Of a stretch of DNA of 64,000 bases, positions 1 to 8,382 are shown piece after piece. The position numbers and the translations under genes are program-made. The notes below the pieces were generated by a model that did no database searches, had not been told where the DNA came from, and saw only the letters and a program-made list of their open reading frames with translations. Numbering within the stretch: position 1 is the stretch's first letter; each line of letters begins with the position of its first letter. The stretch is taken from NCBI RefSeq assembly GCF_002214465.1, contig NZ_CP015101.1, positions 1,247,013-1,311,012 on the forward strand, in the 5' to 3' direction. The DNA is from Thermococcus barossii. Its GTDB lineage: Archaea; Methanobacteriota_B; Thermococci; Thermococcales; Thermococcaceae.

Positions 1-2
1 TC

Positions 3-1538
3 CAGGTCAGGGGCTTCATGGGGCTGAAAAAGGGGGAGGCAATAGCCCCCACCAACGGAACACATCTGAGGGAGAGCCCGGCGGGAAGAAGGAGCCTTGC
101 CGTCCACACCAGCATGCAAAGGAACGGGAACCTATTAAGGGCGGAGCTCATGATACCCCCCCTTGAAAAGGCCTCCCTCCATGTCAGATTCGTCCCAAAG
201 GTCGAGGGCAGGGTCTCGGAGATACTGGCCGGGAAGAGAGAAGAGGTTCGGAACGTTGTCTTTACGGGCTCTCCAGCAATTGACGGAATATTCGAGAGGG
301 CAGTGGAAAACATAAACGCCCTAACGCTCTTCACGCGCTTTGGGCCGGTTCCCCTCGCGGGGATTCCCTACTTTGCCTGCCCCTTTGGAAGGGACGCCAT
401 AATAACCTCGCTCTTTCTCCTGCCGTACTACCCCGAATACGCCGCCGGAACGCTGAGGCTCTTCGGCATGATTCAGGGAAGGAGAATCAACCCGAAGAAC
501 GAGGAAGAGCCGGGGAAGATAGCCCACGAGTTCCGCCTTGGAGAGCTCGCACAGTCCGGCAGGGTTCCCTTCGCTCCGTACTACGGCACGGTCGATGCCA
601 CTCCCCTCTACGTGGCACTGGCGGGTGAGTACCTGCGCTGGACCGGAGATAGGGGACTGATTGAGGAGCTGAGGCCTAACCTTACGGCTGCTACCGAGTG
701 GATACTTGGAAAGCTGGACGAAGACGGCTACGTAACATACGTTCCGGGAATACTCGGCAACAAGGGGTGGAAGGATTCGAAAGACGCCATCGTTGATGAA
801 CATGGAAATCCCGCCAAGCCACCGATAGCGCTCGTCGAGGTGCAGGGCTACGCCTACTGGGCACTCAGACTGGCAGGAGAGCTTGAATTGACGGATTTCG
901 ACCCAGAAACGCTCCTCAGCGAAGCGGAGCGGCTCAAAAAAAGGTTCAACCGCGACTTCTGGCTCGGTTCGTATTATGCCCTCGCACTGGACGGCGAAGG
1001 AAACCCCATGAGGGTTGTTTCATCGAATATGGGGCACCTGCTCCTGACAGGGATAGCGCGGCATGAAGTGGAACTCGCGGAGAGGCTTTTCCAGCCAGAC
1101 ATGCTCTCCAGATACGGGATAAGAACCCTGGGCTCAAAGGAAAAGGCCTACAACCCGTTCAGCTACCACCGCGGGAGCGTATGGCCCCACGACAACGCAC
1201 TGATAGCCCTCGGTCTGGCGAGGGCTGGAATGAGCGACATGGCAAAGGTCCTGATGGATGCCGTGTTTGAGGCCGCAAAACTGCTGCCCGGGAGGGAACT
1301 TCCGGAGCTGTACAGCGGACTCGATGAGCTCGTCCCGGTTCCAAGGGCAAACTCGCCGCAGGCATGGAGTGCGGCGAGCGTTTTTGCCTTTGTCACCGCC
1401 GCCCTGGGAATGGAGGCAGGGGATGAGCTTACCCTGAAGCCTGCGGAGGGAATGAACATCATCCTCAGAGGGGTCTCATTCGGCGGAAGGAGATACCTCG
1501 TGGTGGCCAATGGAGGGGTTAGCGTTGAAGCCCTATGA
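3..1538 (+). CDS. Glycogen-debranching-type glycosidase (amylo-alpha-1,6-glucosidase family), 5' end outside window
   Basis: The frame is open to the window edge (Q-V-R-G-F precedes the first ATG at 18), so the true start is probably upstream and this is the C-terminal 511 residues. The first ~60 residues look like the end of the beta-rich N-terminal domain of bacterial-type debranching enzymes. The rest is an (alpha/alpha)6 barrel with family blocks FACPFGRDAIIT, VEVQGYAYWALRLAGEL, RGSVWPHDNALIALGLARAG and SPQAWSAAS. The family hydrolyses alpha-1,6 branches of glucans, but related GH63-like members act on other alpha-glycosides such as mannosylglycerate, so the substrate is not settled. The next gene starts within its last codons, so the two are probably co-transcribed. 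Confidence 0.8.
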   Translation, partial: QVRGFMGLKKGEAIAPTNGTHLRESPAGRRSLAVHTSMQRNGNLLRAELMIPPLEKASLHVRFVPKVEGRVSEILAGKREEVRNVVFTGSPAIDGIFERAVENINALTLFTRFGPVPLAGIPYFACPFGRDAIITSLFLLPYYPEYAAGTLRLFGMIQGRRINPKNEEEPGKIAHEFRLGELAQSGRVPFAPYYGTVDATPLYVALAGEYLRWTGDRGLIEELRPNLTAATEWILGKLDEDGYVTYVPGILGNKGWKDSKDAIVDEHGNPAKPPIALVEVQGYAYWALRLAGELELTDFDPETLLSEAERLKKRFNRDFWLGSYYALALDGEGNPMRVVSSNMGHLLLTGIARHEVELAERLFQPDMLSRYGIRTLGSKEKAYNPFSYHRGSVWPHDNALIALGLARAGMSDMAKVLMDAVFEAAKLLPGRELPELYSGLDELVPVPRANSPQAWSAASVFAFVTAALGMEAGDELTLKPAEGMNIILRGVSFGGRRYLVVANGGVSVEAL

Positions 1539-2436
1539 GTTCAGGTTTGAGAAGCTCCCAAAGCCCGTGCTTTCCCCTTCCGATGAAGGATTCGACTCGA
1601 AGAACGTTTACAACCCGGCGGTGGTCAAGAGGAGGGGAACGATAGTCATGCTCTACCGGGCTGAGGCAAAGGGGGAAAACATAACCGGCAGAATCGGGCT
1701 GGCGCTGAGTGAAGATGGAATCAACTTCACCAGACACCCGGAGCCGGTTATGGAACCCGAATACGGCTGGGAGAGCCGCGGAGTCGAAGACCCGCGCGTT
1801 GTTCAGGTGGGGAGAACCTACTACATGACATACACCGGCTACGACGGAAAAACCGCAAGGCTCTGCATCGCCACCTCGAAGAACCTCCTGAGCTGGAAAA
1901 AGCACGGGGTGGTTTTCGAGGAGTTCCCCTTCACCAAGAACGGCATCCCCAACTGGACAAAGAGCGGGGCCATACTGCCGGAGAAGATGAAGGCGGGGCC
2001 GTTCAAGGGCCACTACATCATGTACTTCGGGGACTCCAACATCTGGCTCGCCTACTCCAGAGACCTTCTCCACTGGGAGTACGAGAGGGAGCCCGTTCTG
2101 AGGCCGAGGGGCCATCTAGTTGAGCCGGGGCCGGCACCCCTTCTCACGGAGGACGGGATACTCCTGATACACAGCGAAGCCTTCCATGAGGACGGAAAGT
2201 TGGTTTATTACACCCACGCGGCCCTCTTTGACCGGGAAGACCCCAGAAAGCTCATCTGGAGAACGGAGGAACCGATCCTCGGGCCAACCTTCGACTGGGA
2301 GCTGCACGGGTGGGTGGACAACGTCGTCTTCGCCGAGGCAATGATAGAGCACGGAGGGAAGCACTACCTCTACTATGGCGGTGCAGATAGACACGTTGGG
2401 CTAGCGGTAGGGGCATGGAGAAGGAAGGACGATTAA
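1525..2436 (+). CDS. GH130 family glycosidase/phosphorylase
   Basis: Five-bladed beta-propeller enzyme of the GH130 (DUF377) family, whose characterised members phosphorolyse or hydrolyse beta-mannosides. The block GVEDPRVV carries the Asp expected as proton donor, and YNPAVVKRRG and GWVDNVVFAEAM are typical propeller repeats. An ATG lies at 1510, but nothing resembling a ribosome binding site precedes it. The TTG at 1525 follows GGAGGGG by eight bases and is my preferred start (303 residues). The gene overlaps the debranching-type enzyme by 14 bases and meets DUF371 tail to tail with a 4-base overlap. Pairing with a glucosidase suggests degradation or recycling of an oligosaccharide. The substrate cannot be read from sequence. 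Confidence 0.85.
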   Translation: MKPYEFRFEKLPKPVLSPSDEGFDSKNVYNPAVVKRRGTIVMLYRAEAKGENITGRIGLALSEDGINFTRHPEPVMEPEYGWESRGVEDPRVVQVGRTYYMTYTGYDGKTARLCIATSKNLLSWKKHGVVFEEFPFTKNGIPNWTKSGAILPEKMKAGPFKGHYIMYFGDSNIWLAYSRDLLHWEYEREPVLRPRGHLVEPGPAPLLTEDGILLIHSEAFHEDGKLVYYTHAALFDREDPRKLIWRTEEPILGPTFDWELHGWVDNVVFAEAMIEHGGKHYLYYGGADRHVGLAVGAWRRKDD

Positions 2437-2852
2437 TCGGGGATTATCAGTTCAATCTCCGCGACCGTCTCCGGACTCTTCAGGCGCTCCACTATTTTTC
2501 TGTCTATGTCTTTGGCGGCTTTGTTCGCCTTTATGGCGAGGGTTCTAGCGTCGATGTAAGTGCTCTTCCTGACGACCATCGAGTAGGGGTGGTCAAGTAT
2601 CAGCCCCGGACTTCCCTCCGCGAGAACCTCGTCCACCAAATCACCGACTTTTATCCGTATGAGGAGCTTCTTTCCGGCCTTCAGGGCGGATTTAAACTCA
2701 CCGCTAAGGTCGTTTATGCCCCTGTCTGCCTCAACGCAGAGTATACAGTCCCCACGCGGCGTCAGGTAGTTCTCCTTTGTGAACTCAAGGGTGGATTTAT
2801 GCGTCGCCCTGACGTTCTCGTGTCCCCTGCAGCGGATTACCTCCCTCAGCAT
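2433..2852 (-). CDS. DUF371 family conserved archaeal protein
   Basis: A 139-residue protein of the archaeal DUF371 family, recognised from the opening LREVIRCRGHENVRATHKST and the block TPRGDCILCVEADRG; length matches the family. Function is not established. No membrane segment or signal peptide. The promoter TTTATAA (2874-2880, read on the minus strand) is centred about 25 bases from the ATG, so transcription would begin at or next to the start codon and the mRNA is probably leaderless; no ribosome binding site is seen. Its upstream region is shared with divergent S17e. The 3' end overlaps GH130 by 4 bases. Confidence 0.8.
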   Translation of the reverse strand: MLREVIRCRGHENVRATHKSTLEFTKENYLTPRGDCILCVEADRGINDLSGEFKSALKAGKKLLIRIKVGDLVDEVLAEGSPGLILDHPYSMVVRKSTYIDARTLAIKANKAAKDIDRKIVERLKSPETVAEIELIIPD

Positions 2853-2961
2853 GGTTGCAACTTCGGGAGAGGGTTTATAAGTCTGAGCGAGGGAAAAGCT
2901 TTAAAACTGCTTTCGAGACTGGGGTATGGTTGTCAGAGTCAAGCTAACGGGGGGATTGATG

Positions 2962-3165
2962 ATGGGAAACATCAAGCAGACGTTCATCAAGAGGGTTGCC
3001 CGCGAGCTGTTTGACCGCTACCCGAACGAGTTCACCAGAGACTTCGAGCACAACAAAAAGAAGGTCGAGGAACTGACCAACGTCACCAGCAAGACCATCA
3101 GGAACAGGATAGCGGGCTACATAACCAGGCTCGTGAGGATGAAGGAAGAGGGCAAGATGCTCTGA
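2962..3165 (+). CDS. rps17e: 30S ribosomal protein S17e
   Basis: A 67-residue archaeal/eukaryotic-type small-subunit protein with the family start [17 protein letters not shown] and the block [16 protein letters not shown]. The reading frame extends 12 codons upstream to 2926, but S17e proteins begin at MGNI, so ATG 2962 is chosen (ATG 2959 is adjacent). A G-rich stretch ending about six bases upstream is the likely ribosome binding site. The TATA element AAGCTTTAAAAC near 2895-2906 predicts a start near 2927-2930. Monocistronic by layout. Confidence 0.95.
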   Translation: MGNIKQTFIKRVARELFDRYPNEFTRDFEHNKKKVEELTNVTSKTIRNRIAGYITRLVRMKEEGKML

Positions 3166-3202
3166 AGCCCTTTTCTAGGATTTATTCCCCTCAAGATGTC
3201 TC

Positions 3203-3799
3203 CTAAAAGCCTTCGAGGTCTTCAAGTATTTTTCTCGGCAGTCGGGTTCTAAACTCCTTCATCAGCCTCTCGAACTCCCTCTCGTTCTCCTGGGCGATGC
3301 GGCGGAACAGGTTCTCGATGTACGTCTCGGTGAGAAGGCGCACCTCCTCAAGCTCCTGCTTCGTCCTGATTATCTCCTCTATTCTCTCCTGTATCTCGGT
3401 CAGGAAGGTCAGGAGTTCGTCTATTTTTGCCTCCACAGGCTCGGTGGACTTTATTAGGGCCCTTGCCTGAGCGTATTCCTTGGTCTGCCTCGGCTTTTTG
3501 GGCTCATACATCTCCGTACCGAATGCATAGGGCGTGAGCAGAACCTCAAGACGGAAGCCGCGCTTTATCGTGTAGTATTTCCTCGGCCTGCCGCGCGGTA
3601 TTTTCTCTGTCCGGCCCTCGATGAGGCCGGCACTCTCAAGTATCCTTAGGTGCTCAAGAACCGCCTTCTGACCAACTCCAAGCTCCTGGCTGAGCTCGCT
3701 CACAAAGTATGGCCTCTTGGTGAGCAGGATGAGTATTCTTCTCCGCGTCTCGTTTCCGAGTATGTCCAGCAACCTTCCCATGTTCTTATTTGACTCCAT
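3203..3799 (-). CDS. phr: Heat shock regulator Phr (ArsR-type winged-helix repressor)
   Basis: 198 residues with an N-terminal winged helix (residues ~8-75: LGNETRRRILILLTKRPYFVSEL, GQKAVLEHLRILESAGLIEG) and the wing IPRGRPRKYYTIKRG, followed by a long helical dimerisation region. I recognise this as the Thermococcales Phr, which represses hsp20, an AAA ATPase gene and its own gene at normal temperature and is released on heat shock (established for Pyrococcus furiosus). The start ATG follows GGGGGTGAGAGC. A dyad matching Phr sites overlaps the predicted transcription start (separate entry), supporting autoregulation. Confidence 0.9.
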   Translation of the reverse strand: MESNKNMGRLLDILGNETRRRILILLTKRPYFVSELSQELGVGQKAVLEHLRILESAGLIEGRTEKIPRGRPRKYYTIKRGFRLEVLLTPYAFGTEMYEPKKPRQTKEYAQARALIKSTEPVEAKIDELLTFLTEIQERIEEIIRTKQELEEVRLLTETYIENLFRRIAQENEREFERLMKEFRTRLPRKILEDLEGF

Positions 3800-3811
3800 G
3801 CTCTCACCCCC

Positions 3812-3849
3812 TTTCCCTAACCTGATGTAAGAAAAGATTACTTTAAGCT
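3812..3849 (-). promoter_or_regulatory. phr promoter and probable Phr autoregulatory operator
   Basis: Read on the minus strand, BRE/TATA CGAAAAGCTTAAAG (TATA near 3842-3849) is followed by a dyad at 3812-3835: TTTTC, TTAC, five bases ATCAG, GTTA, two bases, GAAA. This fits the published Phr recognition pattern as I remember it (T-rich, TTAC, five bases, GTnA, A-rich). Its centre (~3824) coincides with the predicted transcription start near 3820, where a repressor would block RNA polymerase recruitment. Confidence 0.75.
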
Positions 3850-3877
3850 TTTCGGTGATTTGGGAAATTGAAAGAAA

Positions 3878-4459
3878 CTAGGGAACGAAGTGATGCTCCC
3901 TGCATCTGGCTTCGTAGCTCTCGCTTCCGCCGACGAGTATTACCGGCGAGTCCCTCGGGGCGGGCTTACCGTCTATGAGGCGCTGACTCCTCGTTGCCGG
4001 CTTTCCACAGACGGTGCAAACCGCGGTCAGGTAAACTATGTTATCGGCCCTCACGAGAAGCTCCTTCGTGACCGGGAAAGGCTCAGCCTTAAAGTCCAGG
4101 TTGAGTCCGCTTGCTATGACGTAGACGCCCTCATCAGCGAGCCTTTCAAGGGCCTCGACAATGCTCATGGGGAAGAACTGCACCTCATCAATGCCTATTA
4201 CCTCGTAGCCCTCCCTTTTCGTTATTTCGACGATGCGCTTCACTCCGTCCTCATCCGTCGGTATCACGAAGGCCTCGTAGCGGAGACCGTTGTGGGCAAC
4301 CACCTCATCCTCGGAGTAGCGGTTGTCTATGCTCGGTTTGAAGAGTGCCGCCTTCCTCTTTGCAAACATCTGCCTCTCTATGCGCTTTATCAGCTCGGTT
4401 GTTTTTCCAGCGAACATTGGACCGGTGATTACCTCCAAGAATCCCCCTGGGTGAACCAT
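3878..4459 (-). CDS. tdk: Thymidine kinase
   Basis: 193-residue type II thymidine kinase that phosphorylates thymidine to dTMP in the salvage pathway. Walker A is GPMFAGKTT (residues ~13-21) and the Walker B/lid block is GIDEVQFF. The zinc-binding cysteines and histidines are the CTVC pair plus the C-terminal CREHH. The frame is open upstream to a GTG at 4582, but the translated extension has no family similarity and overlaps the RuBisCO terminus. ATG 4459, preceded by GGTGGGAATC, gives the normal length. It lies 98 bases downstream of the RuBisCO stop on the same strand, so co-transcription is possible. Confidence 0.95.
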   Translation of the reverse strand: MVHPGGFLEVITGPMFAGKTTELIKRIERQMFAKRKAALFKPSIDNRYSEDEVVAHNGLRYEAFVIPTDEDGVKRIVEITKREGYEVIGIDEVQFFPMSIVEALERLADEGVYVIASGLNLDFKAEPFPVTKELLVRADNIVYLTAVCTVCGKPATRSQRLIDGKPAPRDSPVILVGGSESYEARCREHHFVP

Positions 4460-4557
4460 GATTCCCACCAAGAAAAGAACGCCCCCAGGCGTTAAATCTC
4501 CTCCGGCCGAAAAGTTGAACGGAAGACAAAAATGGGGAAGAAAAGCCGTCAAAGCGG

Positions 4558-5889
4558 TCAGACCGGTGTGACATGACCCCACTTTTCGAGGGCCCTGGCG
4601 AGCTCTTTGTGCGTTTTCGCGTACTCATCGAGCGGGATACCCTGCATGATGGCATCAAGGGCCTGTCTGACAGCCATCGCCCCGGCCTTCGGCCCGTCCG
4701 GATGGCCGAGGGTTCCTCCCCCAATCTGGAGGACGATGTCCTTTCCAAGTGCGTCTATGACCGGCTCGATGTTGCCGGGGTGAAGGCCACCCGAGCTGAC
4801 AGGCATGGCCGGCTTGATGTGGTAGAACTTCTGCTCCATGTGGAAAACGTCGGTCTCATCGGGAACGTAGTGCTCCTCCCTGAATATTCTCGCGTACTGG
4901 ATGACCTCCCACTTGCCGCCCTCAAGCTTCCCTGCTCCGGCGGTACCAACGTGGAGCTGGTCTATACCTATGACGCGTAGAAGCTTTGCAAGGACGAACA
5001 TCGAGATGCCGTGGTAGGGGTTCCTCGTGAAGGTAGCGTGCATAGCCCTGTGGCCGTGGACGGCTATGCCGTAATCGGCCGCGACGTCCCTGATGTACTC
5101 CAGCGCCCCCCAGCCGGTGACCACAACATCAACCATGGCGTGTGGGTTGCCGTAGTCGGCGAGTATCTCAAGCCTGCGCTCCATCTCGCGCACATCGGCG
5201 GTGATGTTGGCGAACCAGCTCTTGAATTCACCGGTCTCGTCCTCGACCCTGTCTATGACGTTCATCAGAATCTCCGCCCTGGTCTCAAAGCGGTTGTACC
5301 AGGGACTGGTCAGGTTCTCATCGTCCTTGATGTAGTCCATCCCGCCGCTGAGCAGGTCGTAGGCGAGCTTTTCAAGCTCCTCTGGCGAATATCCCACCTT
5401 GGGCTTGGGGACTGTTCCGACGATGGGCCTGTCCTTGACATCAAAAATCCTCTTGACGCCATCCTTTCCGAAGTACGGTCCCTCGAACTCGCGGAGGAAC
5501 TTCTCCGGCAGATAGATGTCCTCAAGGCGGAGACCCTTAACACGCTTCATTCCAAAGACGTTACCGGCAACGCTCGCGAGCATGCCGGGCATGTTCCACT
5601 CCTCGAACAGGTGAACCGGATAGGCTATCCTCACTATCCAGCTGCCGTCGCCCATGTCGTGGAAGTGGTACGCTTTAGCCGACATGTCGTCCCATCTTTC
5701 CTTCTCGTACCACTGGTAGAGGCTCGTCCAGGTTCCGGTCGAGCTCTCTGCTGCGACGGCTCCAGCAGCATCCTCGATGCTGAACCCCTCAGCGGGTGTT
5801 ATTCTGAAGACTGCTACGAGATCCCTCTTGGGGTTGGGTTCGTAGTCCTTATCGACGTAGATGTCGTATATCTCAAACTTCTCTACCAT
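4558..5889 (-). CDS. rbcL: Ribulose-bisphosphate carboxylase large subunit, type III
   Basis: 443 residues, the length of archaeal type III RuBisCO. Family blocks are visible: AGAVAAESSTGTW, KPKVGYSPEE, DYIKDDENLTSP (carbamylated Lys region), GHRAMHATFTRNPYHGI and SSGGLHPGN. In Thermococcales it carboxylates ribulose 1,5-bisphosphate derived from AMP through AMP phosphorylase and ribose-1,5-bisphosphate isomerase, feeding nucleoside carbon into glycolysis (established knowledge). The start ATG 5889 has a strong GGAGGTGAAAGC; an in-frame extension upstream of it is not family-like. Compared with T. kodakarensis the neighbours (Phr, RuBisCO, histone, TFB, Gar1) appear to be in conserved order, judging from locus numbers I remember. 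Confidence 0.96.
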   Translation of the reverse strand: MVEKFEIYDIYVDKDYEPNPKRDLVAVFRITPAEGFSIEDAAGAVAAESSTGTWTSLYQWYEKERWDDMSAKAYHFHDMGDGSWIVRIAYPVHLFEEWNMPGMLASVAGNVFGMKRVKGLRLEDIYLPEKFLREFEGPYFGKDGVKRIFDVKDRPIVGTVPKPKVGYSPEELEKLAYDLLSGGMDYIKDDENLTSPWYNRFETRAEILMNVIDRVEDETGEFKSWFANITADVREMERRLEILADYGNPHAMVDVVVTGWGALEYIRDVAADYGIAVHGHRAMHATFTRNPYHGISMFVLAKLLRVIGIDQLHVGTAGAGKLEGGKWEVIQYARIFREEHYVPDETDVFHMEQKFYHIKPAMPVSSGGLHPGNIEPVIDALGKDIVLQIGGGTLGHPDGPKAGAMAVRQALDAIMQGIPLDEYAKTHKELARALEKWGHVTPV

Positions 5890-5928
5890 GCTTTCACCTC
5901 CTGAGTAACCTGAAGATTGCATTGCTAC

Positions 5929-5938
5929 CTATAAAAAT
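5929..5938 (-). promoter_or_regulatory. rbcL promoter (TATA box)
   Basis: Minus-strand ATTTTTATAG centred about 45 bases upstream of the rbcL ATG. It predicts a start near 5908 and a ~20-base leader that includes the GGAGGTGAA ribosome binding site. Confidence 0.65.
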
Positions 5939-5939
5939 G

Positions 5940-6200
5940 CTGTGGTGCAATATTGGGGCATTCCTGCCTCTATGTGAGTATTGGAGACGCTTTTCCTGCG
6001 CCAACGCCCCAAACTCCTGCCCCCCTTTTGAAAATTAGAGCAATGGTAAAGGCGCAAATCGTATTTAACAGCCAGATAGGCTTTTTTGAAACTTTGCCCT
6101 CAAGTTAGTATTTGCCCGTTCATAAGTCGGCAGGCTAAGGATACCAGATTTCTCAACATCTCACCCAAAAATGGCCGATTATTGGCTCCAGAGCGCCCGG
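5940..6200. other. Gene-free spacer between rbcL and histone promoters, content unexplained
   Basis: About 260 bases without a plausible reading frame, unusually long for this window. Its upper part is pyrimidine-rich with many short dropouts (stretches of C and T). A TATA-like GTATTTAACA at 6061-6070 on the plus strand is followed by a T6 run at 6082-6087. I see no C/D box motif set, tRNA-like fold or long inverted repeat. It may hold an untranslated RNA or only upstream control sequence. Confidence 0.3.
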
Positions 6201-6203
6201 TTT

Positions 6204-6219
6204 CCGAAAGGTTTATATA
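6204..6219 (+). promoter_or_regulatory. Histone gene promoter (BRE/TATA)
   Basis: CCGAAAG directly followed by GTTTATATAG, the best BRE/TATA combination in the window. The predicted start is near 6242, giving a ~39-base leader that ends in AGGAGGTTGGG before the ATG. Strength is consistent with an abundant chromatin protein. Confidence 0.8.
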
Positions 6220-6280
6220 GACCTTTGTTCTTAGAATAGAACGCAGATACCTGCAAAACAACGTTTAGGAGGTTGGGAAA

Positions 6281-6484
6281 ATGGCTGAGTTGCCGATTGC
6301 CCCAGTTGACAGGTTGATAAGGAAGGCCGGCGCCGCCCGCGTCAGCGAGGACGCCGCCAAGCTCCTGGCCGAGCACCTCGAGGAGAAGGCCCTCGAGATC
6401 GCCAAGAAGGCAGTTGACCTTGCCCACCACGCCGGCAGGAAGACCGTCAAGGCTGAGGACATCAAGCTCGCTATCAAGAGCTGA
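6281..6484 (+). CDS. Archaeal histone
   Basis: 67-residue single histone fold, the standard length: three helices, opening [18 protein letters not shown], central [20 protein letters not shown] and ending [16 protein letters not shown]. Dimers assemble into extendable nucleosome-like particles on DNA. The gene is flanked by RuBisCO and, tail to tail, a phosphodiesterase. From gene order it corresponds to the T. kodakarensis histone beside RuBisCO (HpkB/HTkB, from memory). No N-terminal tail or C-terminal extension. Confidence 0.97.
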   Translation: MAELPIAPVDRLIRKAGAARVSEDAAKLLAEHLEEKALEIAKKAVDLAHHAGRKTVKAEDIKLAIKS

Positions 6485-6525
6485 TGGCCTTTCTTTTCCA
6501 TCATTTTCCGCTTTTCTGAGGACTT

Positions 6526-7026
6526 TTACCAGAAGCGTATTCTCTCGACCCTAACGCTTTCGCCGTTGACCTCTAGAAACGCAAAGCCCGCAGAGTCCAT
6601 CCTGGGAAAAGTTGGGGAGCCAGGGTTGAGGAGAATCACGCGCTTCCCGTGAACCGAGTACGTGTCATGGTAAAAACGGTGTGTATGGCCGAATACCATG
6701 ACGTCCGCCCCCATATCGAGGGCTTTAAGGGTCAAAAACTGGGCGTTGAGCGAGAAGAACTGGTGGCCGTGGAGAAGGCCTATCCTAACGTCGTCAACCT
6801 CAATGAGCCGCTCCTCGGGGAGACTGAGGTGATCAGCGTTTCCCCGCACTGCTACGACCGGCGCGAAATCTTCAAGCCTCTCCAGAAGTTCGGGGGAGGT
6901 AACGTCCCCGGTGTGGAGTATCAGATCAGGTTTTTTCTCCTCAAGGTGATGGAAAAGAAGGGAAGGAAGGTTTCTCGTCTTATCGCCGTGATGCGTATCG
7001 CCCGTTACAGCTATCAGCAAGTCCAT
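6526..7026 (-). CDS. YfcE/MJ0936-type metallophosphoesterase
   Basis: 166-residue calcineurin-like phosphodiesterase with the complete metal-ligand set: GDTHHGD (residues ~9-15), HTGDVTS, VRGNAD, LLHGHQ and FGHTHR. Characterised homologues hydrolyse phosphodiesters with Mn or Ni; the natural substrate is unknown. No signal peptide, so cytoplasmic. The start lies three bases downstream of the TFB stop on the same strand, so it is probably translated from the Gar1-TFB transcript. Confidence 0.85.
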   Translation of the reverse strand: MDLLIAVTGDTHHGDKTRNLPSLLFHHLEEKKPDLILHTGDVTSPELLERLEDFAPVVAVRGNADHLSLPEERLIEVDDVRIGLLHGHQFFSLNAQFLTLKALDMGADVMVFGHTHRFYHDTYSVHGKRVILLNPGSPTFPRMDSAGFAFLEVNGESVRVERIRFW

Positions 7027-7029
7027 CCC

Positions 7030-7941
7030 TCATATCGGGACGTTTATGTTGAGCTTCTCAACGAGCTCCTTGTACCTGTTCCTGACCGTGACCTCTGTTA
7101 CGTGCGCTACCTCCGCCACCTCGCGCTGAGTCTTCTTCTCTCCCTCCAGCAGGGACGCGACGTAGAGGGCAGCGGCAGCGAGTCCCGTGGGGCCTTTGCC
7201 GCTGGTGATGCCCCTCTTGATGGCCTCCTGAAGTATCTCCTTGGCGCGCTTTTTGGTTCTCTGACTCACACCGAGCGCATCGCCAAACCGGTCAACGTAC
7301 TCTATTGGGCTGGTTGGTCTGAGGTTCAGGCCAAGGCCTCTGGCCAAGAAGCGGTAGCTCCTGCCGATTTCCTTCTTCGTGACCTTCGAAACCGCGGCAA
7401 TCTCGTCCAGTGTTCTCGGGATGCTCTCCATCCTGCATGCGGCGTACAGGGCGGCTGAAACCATGCCCTCTATGGACCTTCCCCTGATGAGCTTCTTCAT
7501 AACGGCCTTGCGGTAGAGTGAGGCGGCTACCTCCTTAACGCGCCTTGGCAGCATCATCTGGGCCGCCATCCTGTCGAGCTCGCTCAGGGCAAAGGCGAGG
7601 TTCCTCTCGGCGGCATCGTTTATCCTCATCCTGCGCTGCCACATTCTGAGCCTTCTCATCTTCGTGCGGTACATTCCGGTGATCTGGTTGCCGTGTATAT
7701 CCCTGTCGCGCCAGTCTATATCGGTGGAGAGACCCTTATCGTGGATCATCAGAGTCATGGGCGCACCGGTTCTGGCGCGCTTTGCCCTCTGGTCGGGATC
7801 AAAGGCACGCCATTCGGGGCCCTCATCAATGACGTTCTGCTGAACGACGTAACCGCAGACAGAACAGACGATTTCGCCCCTCCTCGGGTCGTAAAACAGC
7901 TTATCGGAGCCGCAAACCGGACAAACATTCTTATCAGCCAA
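7030..7941 (-). CDS. tfb: Transcription initiation factor TFB
   Basis: 303 residues. An N-terminal zinc ribbon (CPVC...CSVC, residues ~7-30) and B-reader/linker region containing [18 protein letters not shown] precede two cyclin folds (from ~110 and ~205). TFB recruits RNA polymerase to TBP-bound promoters. Thermococcales usually have two TFBs; this one sits beside Gar1, the context of T. kodakarensis TFB2 as I remember it. Six bases separate it from Gar1, so the two share a transcript. The C-terminal cyclin repeat is intact ([23 protein letters not shown] region). Confidence 0.95.
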   Translation of the reverse strand: MADKNVCPVCGSDKLFYDPRRGEIVCSVCGYVVQQNVIDEGPEWRAFDPDQRAKRARTGAPMTLMIHDKGLSTDIDWRDRDIHGNQITGMYRTKMRRLRMWQRRMRINDAAERNLAFALSELDRMAAQMMLPRRVKEVAASLYRKAVMKKLIRGRSIEGMVSAALYAACRMESIPRTLDEIAAVSKVTKKEIGRSYRFLARGLGLNLRPTSPIEYVDRFGDALGVSQRTKKRAKEILQEAIKRGITSGKGPTGLAAAALYVASLLEGEKKTQREVAEVAHVTEVTVRNRYKELVEKLNINVPI

Positions 7942-7947
7942 AAGCTC

Positions 7948-8259
7948 TCACCCCCTCCTTCTGGGGGCAGGGCGTCTTGCCTTTCCGCCCTTGGATTTTT
8001 TCTTCTTTCCGTGATTCGGCTTGCTCCTCTTGCGCTTGGTATCAACGTAGAGCAGAGCACCAACGTAATCCTCAGGATTCCTGATGCGTGGCTTCACGGC
8101 CACGTACGGTCTGTTAACAGGTCCAAACACATCCTTCACTACCCCGACCACGGTGAGCTTTTTGTCAACCACCGGGTCGTTGAGCGATGGAACCCAGTCC
8201 GTGCGCAGAATAAGGAACCCCTGCCTCGCGTAGTGAGAAACTTTTCCCAGGCGTCTCAT
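7948..8259 (-). CDS. gar1: H/ACA ribonucleoprotein subunit Gar1
   Basis: 103-residue beta-barrel protein that binds Cbf5 in H/ACA particles for rRNA pseudouridylation. Core blocks: MRRLGKVSHYARQGFLILRT, KKLTVVGVVKDVFGPVNRPYVAVKP and a Lys/Arg-rich tail (KKKKSKGGKARRPAPRRRG). An ATG seven codons upstream (8280) lies too close to the TATA element and lacks family similarity; ATG 8259 follows GGGGTGGGGCT. The upstream promoter AAAAGCTTAAAAG lies near 8281-8294. First gene of the gar1-tfb-phosphodiesterase unit. Confidence 0.93.
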   Translation of the reverse strand: MRRLGKVSHYARQGFLILRTDWVPSLNDPVVDKKLTVVGVVKDVFGPVNRPYVAVKPRIRNPEDYVGALLYVDTKRKRSKPNHGKKKKSKGGKARRPAPRRRG

Positions 8260-8382
8260 AGCCCCACCCCAAAAGGACATATCCTTTTAAGCTTTTCGCT
8301 TTTGCCTTTATAAACTTTTCGCCAAATTTCCAAAAGGTTTTTATTCAAGTACCCTCTACAAAAAAAGATTGGGTAGGTTAAA

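Noticed and set aside
4460-4582. 41-residue N-terminal extension of thymidine kinase
   Set aside because: No family similarity, overlaps the RuBisCO stop, and an ATG with ribosome binding site gives the normal length.
5923-6280. C/D box RNA or tRNA in the rbcL-histone spacer
   Set aside because: No RTGATGA/CTGA set with proper spacing on either strand and no cloverleaf-compatible stems.
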